From assembly GCF_001404515.1 (NCBI RefSeq), contig NZ_CXWE01000007.1:186001-250000 (forward strand): a stretch of DNA of 64,000 bases, read 5' to 3'. Shown piece by piece: positions 17,818 to 26,025 of this stretch. Numbering within the stretch: position 1 is the stretch's first letter; each line of letters opens with the position of its first letter. Under the pieces are notes generated by a model, which did no database searches, was not told the origin of the DNA, and was given only the letters and a program-made list of their open reading frames with translations. The position numbers and the translations under genes were made by a program. Source of the DNA: Roseibium album. Its GTDB lineage: Bacteria > Pseudomonadota > Alphaproteobacteria > Rhizobiales > Stappiaceae.

Positions 17818-19224
17818 TCACATATCCAGGGTCTCTTCTAGTTTTGCGATGAACGACAGAACATGCGCGTCCGCCCCGCGTGCACCGATGACCTGAAGCG
17901 CTACTGGCAACCCTGCATGTGTCTTGCCGCATGGAAGAACGCCCGCGGGTTGTTGCGTCAGATTGATCGGGAAACTGAAGCTGGCCCATTCCGTCCAGCG
18001 TTCAAGGCCTGAACCTGACGGGACTTCCAGCCCGGCTTCGAACGCCGGAATTGTGACTGCCGGCGACAGGATGAAATCATGGTCGGCAAGCGCCTGATCC
18101 ATTCTTGCACCGAAGTCGGCTCTTTCGACCTGGGCACCAACAAGACGCCGGGCGTCGAACGCGGCACCGGTGTCTGCTATCTCCACCAGACCCGGATCGA
18201 TCCTCGCGCGGTCCGCGGCACCAAAAGGGGAAAGACGCGCGGCAGCACCGGAAAACCAGTGCACGTGGAACATGTCAAGAAGGTTCCTGCCAGGCAATTC
18301 GAAAGGCTCGACGATTGCCCCTTCCGCCTCCAGTGATTTCAGTTGCCGGTCGACAATCGCCGCGATTTCCGGATCCAGAGTGCCTGCCGGTGGTGTCGAC
18401 CAGTAGCCGATGCGCAGTCCCTTGAGCGACACCGGCGCCAGTTTCAGCGGTGCGAGTACCGCTTCCCCCTGGTACCAGTCTCGCCGATCCCGGCCCGACA
18501 TCGACTTGAGCATGGCAAAGGCATCTGCCGCGTCGCGGCACATCGGTCCTATATGGGCTACGGTCCCGAAAGCACTGGCCGGATAGGCAGGAACCCGTGT
18601 GAATGTCGGTTTCAGCCCTGTGAGGCCGCAAAAGGCCGATGGAATTCTGATTGATCCGCCACCATCGGTACCCAGGTGAAAGACCCCGGCGCCAAGTGCC
18701 GCCGCGACGGCCGCGCCTCCCGATGATCCACCTGCGGTCTTATCCTTGTTACGGGGGTTTCGGGTGATCCCGAACGCCTTGCTGTCGGTGACCGCTTTCC
18801 AGCCGAATTCCGGTGTGGTTGTCTGTCCGAGGAAGATGACACCCGCATTTCGCATCAGCTGAACGCTCGGCGCATCCTCGGTTGCAGGAGCGTCACTTGT
18901 AACCGAGCTACCGTACCGCACCTGCCAATCCCTGACCCAGACAATGTCCTTGATCGTTGCGGGGATGCCGTCGACCTCTGAAAGCGGTGCCCCATTTGCC
19001 CAGCGGTTTTCCGAGGCTTTCGCCGCATCCAGCGCTCTGGCGTGATCGATGAACGAAAAGGCATTGAAGACGGGATCGATTTCCTCGGCTCTCGCCAGAC
19101 ATGCCCCGACGACCTCGACGGGAGAAACGGATTGTTGGCGATAGGCCTCGGCAAGCTCGCGAGCACTCATCTGACAAAGCGGGTCCGCGCTGTTAAACGC
19201 CGGGTCGTCGGTGGTCATCGGCAA
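17818..19224 (-). CDS. amidase (amidase-signature family)
   Basis: The 468-residue enzyme has the Ser-cisSer-Lys triad of the amidase-signature family: Lys92 in PATIKDIVW, Ser167 in TAGGSSGGAA and nucleophile Ser191 in GTDGGGSIRIPS, with the same spacing as fatty acid amide hydrolase (75 and 99 residues from Lys). It hydrolyses an amide bond of a small molecule and is cytoplasmic, with no signal peptide. It is convergent with the DMT gene and close to the Liv-type importer and racemase, which suggests nitrogen scavenging from amides or carbamoyl compounds. Not GatA, since no gatB/gatC is nearby. Confidence 0.9.
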   Translation of the reverse strand: MPMTTDDPAFNSADPLCQMSARELAEAYRQQSVSPVEVVGACLARAEEIDPVFNAFSFIDHARALDAAKASENRWANGAPLSEVDGIPATIKDIVWVRDWQVRYGSSVTSDAPATEDAPSVQLMRNAGVIFLGQTTTPEFGWKAVTDSKAFGITRNPRNKDKTAGGSSGGAAVAAALGAGVFHLGTDGGGSIRIPSAFCGLTGLKPTFTRVPAYPASAFGTVAHIGPMCRDAADAFAMLKSMSGRDRRDWYQGEAVLAPLKLAPVSLKGLRIGYWSTPPAGTLDPEIAAIVDRQLKSLEAEGAIVEPFELPGRNLLDMFHVHWFSGAAARLSPFGAADRARIDPGLVEIADTGAAFDARRLVGAQVERADFGARMDQALADHDFILSPAVTIPAFEAGLEVPSGSGLERWTEWASFSFPINLTQQPAGVLPCGKTHAGLPVALQVIGARGADAHVLSFIAKLEETLDM

Positions 19225-19395
19225 TCGCCTTTTGTTCTGTTCCGCCTGGATGGTATTGGATTTTCAGGCCCTGGCCATACCTAATCAGCTTTCTTGATGG
19301 ATGAGAACGGAACTTCAACAATTGTAAGAGCGGATAGCTTCACAAGGGCTGCTCAACGATCATGTGAATCACAGGCGAATGCGCAATGACGGTCG

Positions 19396-20688
19396 TCAAT
19401 TTGCACCGGACACCAGCGGCAGGCTGACGCGGAGCATGGAAGCTCCCTCCTGACCGGTGACAACGAAGGCTGTGCCACCATGAGCTTCGGCGATCTTGCG
19501 CACAAGGGGCAGACCAAGACCGTAGCCGTCTACATTCTGCTTGTCGGAAGCGCGAAAAAAAGGCTGAAAGACATTTTCCCTGTCTTGTTCCGCGATGCCG
19601 TTGCCGCAGTCGTTCACGTCGATCTTGACGGTATTGCCGGCTACGGAGAGGCTGATCGTCACCGGCGGTTCACCGTGTTTGAACCCGTTTTCCAGTAGGT
19701 TTCCGAGCATGCGATGCAAAAGCCGCGGGTCGCCGACGATTTCGGGCGCACGTCCGGAATACGAACAATTATCGAAACGCGAGCATTCCTCGGCAATCAG
19801 TGCGAGAAGGTCAACCGGTTCGCTCTGGCCCATTGAGGTGTCTCCGTCGAGACGGCTCATGACAAGGATCTCGTCGATCAGGGCGTCAAGTTCGGCAATG
19901 TCCCGCTGGAGTGCGCTGCGTCGTTTCGCTGTCTGGTCTGTCTGCTCCATTTCGAGACCGAGTTTGATACGCGCGAGCGGCGTTCTCAATTCATGCGATG
20001 CGTTGGCAAGCAGAAGCCGGTGCGCTGTAACCAGCTTTTCAATCTTGTCAGCGGCCGCGTTGAATTTAAGGGCAAGCTGAGCGACTTCGTCCTGACCCTG
20101 CACGTCAACACGCGCATGGAGATCTCCGGAGCCGATGCGCTCAACACCCCGGCTCAGGGTTTCAAGACGTTTCGCCAGACGGCGGGAAATCGGGTAAACG
20201 CCGATCCCCACGCTGACGGCGACAAGAACCAGCGTAAGCAACAGGTTCAAGAGTGTACCGAGCGGGGCTCCGTCATGTGCATCGGCAATCAGCTGGCGTC
20301 CGTCCGGGAGCATCAGCGAAAGAACAGGTCCGCCGCGTGTCCGGAACCAGCCGGTTTTGCCAGCATGTCGTTCCGGGGGCAGGTCGGCTTCACCGAATGC
20401 AGCGATCAACTGGCCGTTTTTGTCGAACAGCGACAAGGCGATGTCGAGTTCCTCGCCAAGTCCTTCGATCGTGCGTCGCTGGTCGGCGATACTTGCGTTG
20501 GCTGCTGGCAGTGTCAGTGCAACGAATCGACTGACCGTGTCCAGGATGTTCCGGTTATGACGGTCCCGGCCCACAACCTCCCACAATATGCCTGACAGGA
20601 TCACCACCAGCACAAGACTTGCAACGATGGTCGCATAGATCTGGAGGTAGAGCCGGCGCATCAGGATCGATGTGAAAAGGCGACGCAT
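19396..20688 (-). CDS. sensor histidine kinase, CpxA/EnvZ-like
   Basis: The 430-residue inner-membrane kinase has TM1 (about 15-39), a periplasmic sensor segment (40-142), TM2 (about 145-166), a HAMP domain (167-220), a DHp domain with phospho-His232 in ASHELRTPLARIK, and an ATPase domain with GNLLENGFKHG, DCGNGI and GYGLGLPLV. It starts nine bases after the response-regulator gene and both follow a Spy/CpxP-like gene, giving a Cpx-type arrangement. The likely signal is periplasmic protein or metal stress, by analogy. Confidence 0.92.
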   Translation of the reverse strand: MRRLFTSILMRRLYLQIYATIVASLVLVVILSGILWEVVGRDRHNRNILDTVSRFVALTLPAANASIADQRRTIEGLGEELDIALSLFDKNGQLIAAFGEADLPPERHAGKTGWFRTRGGPVLSLMLPDGRQLIADAHDGAPLGTLLNLLLTLVLVAVSVGIGVYPISRRLAKRLETLSRGVERIGSGDLHARVDVQGQDEVAQLALKFNAAADKIEKLVTAHRLLLANASHELRTPLARIKLGLEMEQTDQTAKRRSALQRDIAELDALIDEILVMSRLDGDTSMGQSEPVDLLALIAEECSRFDNCSYSGRAPEIVGDPRLLHRMLGNLLENGFKHGEPPVTISLSVAGNTVKIDVNDCGNGIAEQDRENVFQPFFRASDKQNVDGYGLGLPLVRKIAEAHGGTAFVVTGQEGASMLRVSLPLVSGAN

Positions 20689-20697
20689 GTCGCGCTC

Positions 20698-21384
20698 CTA
20701 TTCCTGCGACCGGGCGAAGACATACCCGGCCCCTCGTACGGTGATAAGCCGGCGGGGTTTGTTGGGGTCGTCCTCGATTTCCGCGCGAATGCGTGAAACA
20801 TGCACGTCGATCGAGCGGTCGAAGGCTGCAAGGTTCTCGCCCTTGAGTGCATTCATGATTGTGTCTCGGGAAAGCACACGGCCGGCACGACTGGCAAGAA
20901 CTTCCAAAAGCTGGAACTGGTGTGCAGTCAGGTTGCAGACGTGGCCGTCGACCCTTGCTTCCATCGCAAAAGAGTCAATTTCTAGCCTGCCGAAGCGCAA
21001 TATTCTGGTGTCCGTTTCACTGCGGCCGCGGCGCAACACCGCTTTCAGGCGGGCAAGCAATTCTCGTGGTTCGAACGGCTTTGGCAGGTAATCGTCCGCG
21101 CCGAGTTCCAGTCCGATTATCCGGTCCATCGGCTCACCTTTCGCCGTGAGCATCAGGATCGGGGTTCGGTCGTTCGCCCGCAGCATGCGGCAGACTTCCA
21201 GACCATCGATGTCGGGCAGCATGATATCCAGCAGGATGGCATCGAATTGCTGTCGTCTTTGCTGGTCCAGACCTTTCTGGCCGTCAGCGGCAATCGTGAC
21301 CTTGAACCCCGACTTGCCGAGATAGTCCCGGACCATCTCGGCAAGTCGGTTGTCATCCTCAATCAGGAGAATCTGCTGGGGCAT
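20698..21384 (-). CDS. OmpR-family response regulator, CpxR-like
   Basis: The 228-residue protein has a receiver domain with acidic pocket E9-D10-D11, phospho-acceptor Asp53 (LLDIMLPDIDG), Lys at LPKPFEP, and a winged-helix DNA-binding domain (about 130-226) ending RRLITVRGAGYVFARSQE. The ATG at 21384 is used here; an in-frame TTG at 21393 is possible, and neither has a strong ribosome site. Encoded between a CpxP/Spy-like gene and the kinase. A GTAAA-N5-GTAAA element upstream of the first gene matches the enterobacterial CpxR box. Confidence 0.92.
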   Translation of the reverse strand: MPQQILLIEDDNRLAEMVRDYLGKSGFKVTIAADGQKGLDQQRRQQFDAILLDIMLPDIDGLEVCRMLRANDRTPILMLTAKGEPMDRIIGLELGADDYLPKPFEPRELLARLKAVLRRGRSETDTRILRFGRLEIDSFAMEARVDGHVCNLTAHQFQLLEVLASRAGRVLSRDTIMNALKGENLAAFDRSIDVHVSRIRAEIEDDPNKPRRLITVRGAGYVFARSQE

Positions 21385-21406
21385 TCTTGGCAAGGCTCAG
21401 ATAGGT

Positions 21407-22015
21407 TCAGCGATGGCGGAAACGTCGACCCATAGCACGGAATTCCTCGATACGCTCGTCGAGTTGTGCTCTCTGCTCAGGTGTGAGCACCGCCGCAACA
21501 TCAACGATCATCGCGGTCAACGTCTTGCTGATCTCATCCGCCACGGCCAGTTTTTCAGCGCGCAGCGCCTCGATTGCAACGCGATCGATTTCCTGTGCCA
21601 ATAACAGTGCGCGCAGGTCTTCAGAAACGCTCGCGAATTCCCGGTGGTTTTCCTTCATCCCGAGCGCGACCGGCGTCACGATGCTGACGATCTCTGTCTG
21701 CTGCTCCGGCGTGGCGTCAATCTCGATGGCGACGTGGCGGACGACGCGCGTCAGTCGTTCCTTGATGTCGTCGTCGCTCATCCGGTGCAGCATGCCCGGA
21801 CCACCTCCACCTCGGCGCCAGCCCACAGTCTGAACGTTGGGGAGTTCGGCACGTCCGGGCGCGACGAGGTTGCCGAACCCCGCTGTTTGAGGAGCGCTGG
21901 TCACGGCCAATGCGGTTCCCGACAAAATGCCGGCACAAATGACGCAAGCCGCGACGACACGCCCCGCTTTTGCCGTGCTTGATCTCAGGCGGGAGTTCTC
22001 AAGTTTGTTAAGCAT
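21407..22015 (-). CDS. Spy/CpxP-like periplasmic protein
   Basis: The 202-residue protein has a cleavable signal peptide (basic start, then VVAACVICAGILSGTALA) and a helical body with two LTxxQ-like motifs, ATPEQQTEI and LTPEQRAQL, as in the CpxP/Spy family of periplasmic chaperones and two-component inhibitors. The ATG at 22015 is preceded by CAGGAGCCTTCC. It is the first gene of the operon with the regulator and kinase and may feed back on the kinase sensor domain, as CpxP does; that role is inferred. The family is usually 150-170 residues, so this one is slightly long. Confidence 0.78.
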   Translation of the reverse strand: MLNKLENSRLRSSTAKAGRVVAACVICAGILSGTALAVTSAPQTAGFGNLVAPGRAELPNVQTVGWRRGGGGPGMLHRMSDDDIKERLTRVVRHVAIEIDATPEQQTEIVSIVTPVALGMKENHREFASVSEDLRALLLAQEIDRVAIEALRAEKLAVADEISKTLTAMIVDVAAVLTPEQRAQLDERIEEFRAMGRRFRHR

Positions 22016-22183
22016 GGAAGGCTCCTGTGGGTTGAAGAATTTTTGAAGCAAAGTCTCTGACCATCGCCGGAAAAGGCAGGGGCGGACCCTGACCAGCGCT
22101 TTCCGGCGATCGGTCGGACTGTCTTTTGCGTCCCCCGGCAATCTAGAATTGGATCGCTTCGGTTTCTGCCGTTCGTCGCTTTT

Positions 22184-22198
22184 GTAAAGAAATGTAAA
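22184..22198. promoter_or_regulatory. CpxR-box-like site GTAAA-N5-GTAAA
   Basis: The bases read GTAAA GAAAT GTAAA, an exact match to the enterobacterial CpxR consensus of two GTAAA half-sites five bases apart. It lies about 170 bases upstream of the Spy/CpxP-like start, in the leader of the operon that encodes its presumed binder, so autoregulation is likely. Binding by this alphaproteobacterial protein is inferred. Confidence 0.6.
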
Positions 22199-22372
22199 GT
22201 GGACCTTCCGAGGTCATTCCGGGCCCGGCTGAACAGGTTTCTGTGCTGGCAGCGAGATTGCCGGAACACGGGGTCGTGTGACTTCTGCACTGATTTTGGC
22301 CTCCAAAAGCCTGGCATCCCAAAATGTTCGAAAGTGTCATACAGCCGTAATGACTCGGCGGTATTGATCGTC

Positions 22373-22400
22373 TTGCACACGTGTGCAAAGATCCTATCCT
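22373..22400 (+). promoter_or_regulatory. LacI-type operator overlapping a promoter
   Basis: TTGCACACGTGTGCAA (22373-22388) is a perfect 16-bp palindrome with the central CG typical of LacI-family operators. Its left arm contains TTGCAC, which can serve as a -35, with TATCCT (22395-22400) as -10 after 16 bases. A bound repressor would block polymerase. The LacI gene at the end of the operon (28577) is the obvious partner. Confidence 0.65.
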
Positions 22401-22452
22401 GCGCTGTGAATTCCTCAGGGAGGCGGCGCAAGACAGAAAGCAGGTGAGATTG

Positions 22453-23820
22453 ATGACTACTCTTGTTTCCAAACTGCGCCAGTCCACTGCGGCTGCCGTT
22501 CTGGCTCTCACAGCAGCGACCGTTGCCGGCGAAGCCTTCGCAAAAGATCTGACAATCACCGTATGGGCCGGGGGGTCCAACGACAGCGATGCGTATCGCT
22601 GGGAAGCCATTGAAATGGCGGCCGACATTCTGGAGCGCGAAGCTGCGATCCTCGGCGAAGACCTGAATATTACCGTTGAATCCAAGGGGCAATTCGGTAA
22701 CTGGCAGGAATTCAAGCAGGCGGTTACGCTGGCAGCCGAAGCAGGTACTGCGCCGAATATCGTCGTTACCTCCCATCTCGATATCGCACCCTGGTCGGAA
22801 GCCGGCTACATCGTTCCGGTCGAAGAATATCTCGATATCGATGCCTGGCCGCTCAACGACATCTATCCCAACATAATGGAAATCGCCGCATTCGATGACG
22901 TGCAGTGGGGCCTGCCGCAGGATGCGGAAAGTCGTCCGTTTTTCTTCTGGAAAGACACCTTGAAAAAGATCGGCTACAGCGACGAAGACATTGCTGCAAT
23001 TCCGGCCAGGGTTGAAGCTGGCGAATACACGCTGCAGAACGTTCTCGAAGACGCCAAGAAGGCGGTTGACATGGGCGTCGTGGAGGAAGGCTACGGCTTT
23101 TACCCACGCGTTTCCAACGGTCCCGACTACGCGCAATTCTATCAGTCTTTCGGCGGGGAGCTCCTTGATCCGGATAGCGGCAAGCTGGTCCTCGACAAGA
23201 AAGCGATGGAAGAATTCTACCAGTTTTTCGTTGATGCCGTTGATGCCGGAATCACCCGGAAGAACCATCTCGGAACCGATTGGGGCCAATGGTACAACGA
23301 GGTCGCCAATGGCAAGGCCGCTATCTGGCACGGCGGCACGTGGCACTATGGACGCTATGCCCAGGAAGGCAACGAGGATTTCTGGAATACGATCGAGTTT
23401 TCCTTGATCCCGGCCGGCACTGAAAATGGTCGCGCCAACACAATTACGCACCCGTTGGTCTATCTCATCACCGACAATGCGGATGACGAGGCAGAGGAAA
23501 TTGCGGCCAATCTCGTGAAGATTGCTTCCGAGCCGCGCCTCAATACGCTGCACGCGATCAAGTCCAATCACCTTGGTATTTCAAGACAGCAGTCCAACAT
23601 CGAGCTCTATTCGAACAACCGCTGGGCTGACGAAGCGACTGATCGCCTGCTTGCCCACGCGAACTCTCAACCGAACCACGTCAACTACGGAGCGTATTCG
23701 GAGGCATTGTTCAAGGGACTTGAAGCGGCCTGGACCGGCACAAAAACTCCGGCCGAAGCGGTTGCCGAGGTTGAAGTTCAAATGAAAGCCACTCTCGGCG
23801 ACGAATTGATCGTCCGCTAA
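22453..23820 (+). CDS. ABC transporter extracellular solute-binding protein (family 1)
   Basis: The 455-residue protein has a signal peptide (VLALTAATVAGEAFA, cleavage about residue 30) followed by a sugar-type (MBP-like) binding fold: DLTITVWAGG, FKQAVTLAAEAGTAPNIVV and a glycine/tryptophan-rich binding region WHGGTWHYGRY. It delivers substrate to the two permeases downstream. The ATG at 22453 has AGGTGA upstream. The operon order binding protein, permease, permease, ATPase, glycerophosphodiesterase mirrors ugpBAECQ, so a glycerophosphodiester is a reasonable substrate guess, but sugar or polyol compounds remain possible. Confidence 0.87.
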   Translation: MTTLVSKLRQSTAAAVLALTAATVAGEAFAKDLTITVWAGGSNDSDAYRWEAIEMAADILEREAAILGEDLNITVESKGQFGNWQEFKQAVTLAAEAGTAPNIVVTSHLDIAPWSEAGYIVPVEEYLDIDAWPLNDIYPNIMEIAAFDDVQWGLPQDAESRPFFFWKDTLKKIGYSDEDIAAIPARVEAGEYTLQNVLEDAKKAVDMGVVEEGYGFYPRVSNGPDYAQFYQSFGGELLDPDSGKLVLDKKAMEEFYQFFVDAVDAGITRKNHLGTDWGQWYNEVANGKAAIWHGGTWHYGRYAQEGNEDFWNTIEFSLIPAGTENGRANTITHPLVYLITDNADDEAEEIAANLVKIASEPRLNTLHAIKSNHLGISRQQSNIELYSNNRWADEATDRLLAHANSQPNHVNYGAYSEALFKGLEAAWTGTKTPAEAVAEVEVQMKATLGDELIVR

Positions 23821-23888
23821 GCCCATAACCTAATCAGCAAGCGGACGGGGCGGCTGCCGCCCTGTCCGGCCTCAAACGGGAGCATCTT

Positions 23889-25190
23889 ATGCAACGCTCG
23901 AGCTGGCTGGGTTTGGCCTTTCTGTCTCCTGCACTCATCGTCGTCCTGTTGTTTTTCATGGTGCCGGTGGTACTGACAGGCTTTTTTGCGTTCACCAACA
24001 TGAGCACTGCAACGGGTGTGAAGGGCGGCGAGTACGTCCTCAACGCCAGCGGATTGCGGGCGCTCGCGGATGCAGGGCTTCCTGCAAAGACACTGGATCA
24101 GATCGAAGGCGCCGGTTACCGGGTGGATGCCAGGGGACTGGAAGCCTTGGCTGCGGATTTTGGTCAGCCGATTGCGGATGAATTTGGCAAATTGCACACC
24201 GGCGAGGTCTTTGCCAAGCGACGCGACGTCGAACGCGCGCTGAAAGGTCTACGCTCAAACCCGATCCGGAAAACGCGGGACCGCAAGGCCGCCGCCGAAC
24301 TGTTCAAGCGATCCATGATGAACGAGCGCTTCCCAACCTTGCCCGCATTTGAAGCGGCACTTGAGGAAGCAAAGATCCCGGAAGCCGACCGTCCATTGAT
24401 CACGAAGGTCGCCTATACCGGTTGGGTCTGGACAGCAGAAAATTTCGGCTTCCTGTTTTCACTGGAATCCACGTGGCAATACGCCAAGAACACCGGGATC
24501 TATGTGGTGTTCACCCTGTCGTTCAACGTGCTTTTCGGATTGTTCCTGGCAATTGCAACATTCTATTTGCCGGCGGGGCAAGCGTCCACTTTCCGGGCGA
24601 TCTGGTTTCTTCCGCGCATACTTCCGCCGGTGCTTTACATCGTGATGTGGCGCTGGTTCACCTGGGACACAGGGTTCATCTCCACGGTGCTGTCCGGCTT
24701 CGGCGTTGCGCCAAAGAACTGGATGCTGGACACCGAGTTCCACGCCTGGACGACAATAGTCCTGATCAACGGATTTGTCGGTGCTTCGATGGGGATGATC
24801 GTGTTTTCCTCCGCCATCCGGGCGATCCCGTCCTCCATGCTCTACGCCTCGGAAGTCGATGGTGCCAATCGGCTGCAGCAGATCTGGCACATCATTCTAC
24901 CGCAGCTCCGCTGGCCGATCCTTTTCATCACGTCCTATCAGACCATGTCGCTGCTGACGTCGTTTGAATACATCTACCTTGCAACTGACGGGGGACCGGG
25001 CGGTGCCACGGAGGTATGGGCCCTGGCAGCGTTTCATACGGCCCTCAACAACTACGGCGGCAACCTGCAATACGGGCTGGGTGCGACCTATGCCCTGCTC
25101 CTGGTCGTCATCGGGCTGCTGGCGAGCCTCGCCTATCTGCGGCTGTTCAATTTCCGCAACTTGCTCATAAAACCGCGGATCGAGGGATAA
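23889..25190 (+). CDS. ABC transporter permease with enlarged first periplasmic loop
   Basis: The 433-residue membrane protein is of the MalF/UgpA type. The conserved cytoplasmic EAA loop is ASEVDGANRLQQIWHIILPQLRWP (about residues 317-340, partly quoted). Unusually, about 140 mostly hydrophilic residues lie between the first membrane helix (about 7-34) and the next (about 195-220), where typical 290-310-residue permeases have a short loop. The ATG follows GGGAGCATCTT. It pairs with the permease at 25195. Confidence 0.87.
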   Translation: MQRSSWLGLAFLSPALIVVLLFFMVPVVLTGFFAFTNMSTATGVKGGEYVLNASGLRALADAGLPAKTLDQIEGAGYRVDARGLEALAADFGQPIADEFGKLHTGEVFAKRRDVERALKGLRSNPIRKTRDRKAAAELFKRSMMNERFPTLPAFEAALEEAKIPEADRPLITKVAYTGWVWTAENFGFLFSLESTWQYAKNTGIYVVFTLSFNVLFGLFLAIATFYLPAGQASTFRAIWFLPRILPPVLYIVMWRWFTWDTGFISTVLSGFGVAPKNWMLDTEFHAWTTIVLINGFVGASMGMIVFSSAIRAIPSSMLYASEVDGANRLQQIWHIILPQLRWPILFITSYQTMSLLTSFEYIYLATDGGPGGATEVWALAAFHTALNNYGGNLQYGLGATYALLLVVIGLLASLAYLRLFNFRNLLIKPRIEG

Positions 25191-25194
25191 AGTC

Positions 25195-26025
25195 ATGAGG
25201 CAGAACTTCCGAAACTGGCCAGTTCTTCTGGTGCTCTTTGTCTTCTCCGCTCCGCTCCTGATCATGCTTACCTTCCTGCTGGTGGATGCGTTTACGACAA
25301 AGGTTCCCGGAACCATGGTTCCGAGCGGTGTCACCCTGCACCATTTCCGTTTCCTCTGGACCGATCTCGACAACGGCAGCTGGGGCATCTGGGGCGTGAC
25401 GCTGAACACCTTCAATTTCGCCCTGTTCACCTCTCTTGCCGTTACCGCGATTTCGGTTACTGCCGGTTATGCCCTGTCACGTCTGGCGTTCCCGGCGCGC
25501 GGGTTTTTTCTCGGCGGTTTGATCGTGCTCCACGCCTTTCCGACCGTCACGCTGATCATCGCGATATTCCTGATCCTGCAGTTGCTTGGTCTCTACAACA
25601 CTCTGATCGGCGTCATCGTGGTCAAGGCGGCGCTGGAATTGCCATTCGGCATCTGGGTAATGAAGGGCTTCTACGACACTGTTCCCTGGGAGATCGAAAT
25701 GGCCGGCGTCCAGGATGGGGCGAGCCGGTTCACCGTGTGGTGGAAACTGATCCTGCCTCAGGTTCAGCCAGGCCTGATGGCCATCTTGATTTTCTCGTTT
25801 CTGTCGGGCTGGTCCGAGTTCATCCTGCCGATGGTGCTTGCACCCGGTAACGATGCGCAGGTGCTGTCCACGTATCTGGCAACCATGCTTCTCGATGGTG
25901 GAACGCAGGCGGACTTCAATCTCTTCAAGGCTGTCGGCCTTTTCTACGCGCTGCCGGTCATCATCATCTATCTGGTTTTCCAGAACAAACTCATGAACAT
26001 CTATGGCGGAGGCACGAAGGGCTGA
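25195..26025 (+). CDS. ABC transporter permease (MalG/UgpE type)
   Basis: The 276-residue protein has six membrane helices and the EAA loop EIEMAGVQDGASRFTVWW near residues 178-195. It completes the transmembrane channel with the preceding permease. It starts four bases after that gene, and its TGA overlaps the ATG of the ATPase gene by one base, so translation is coupled. Confidence 0.92.
   Translation: MRQNFRNWPVLLVLFVFSAPLLIMLTFLLVDAFTTKVPGTMVPSGVTLHHFRFLWTDLDNGSWGIWGVTLNTFNFALFTSLAVTAISVTAGYALSRLAFPARGFFLGGLIVLHAFPTVTLIIAIFLILQLLGLYNTLIGVIVVKAALELPFGIWVMKGFYDTVPWEIEMAGVQDGASRFTVWWKLILPQVQPGLMAILIFSFLSGWSEFILPMVLAPGNDAQVLSTYLATMLLDGGTQADFNLFKAVGLFYALPVIIIYLVFQNKLMNIYGGGTKG

Larger units (their letters stand above)
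22016..22452. other. divergent intergenic region with two regulatory elements
   Basis: This 437-base gap separates the Cpx-like operon from the ugp-like operon. It has no convincing gene. It holds a CpxR-box-like direct repeat nearer the left operon and a perfect LacI-type palindrome with a promoter nearer the right operon, both listed separately. Confidence 0.7.

Noticed and set aside
21985..23571. 528-codon frame opposite the sugar-type binding protein gene
   Set aside because: It overlaps a clear binding-protein gene and regulatory sites; no ribosome site or family.
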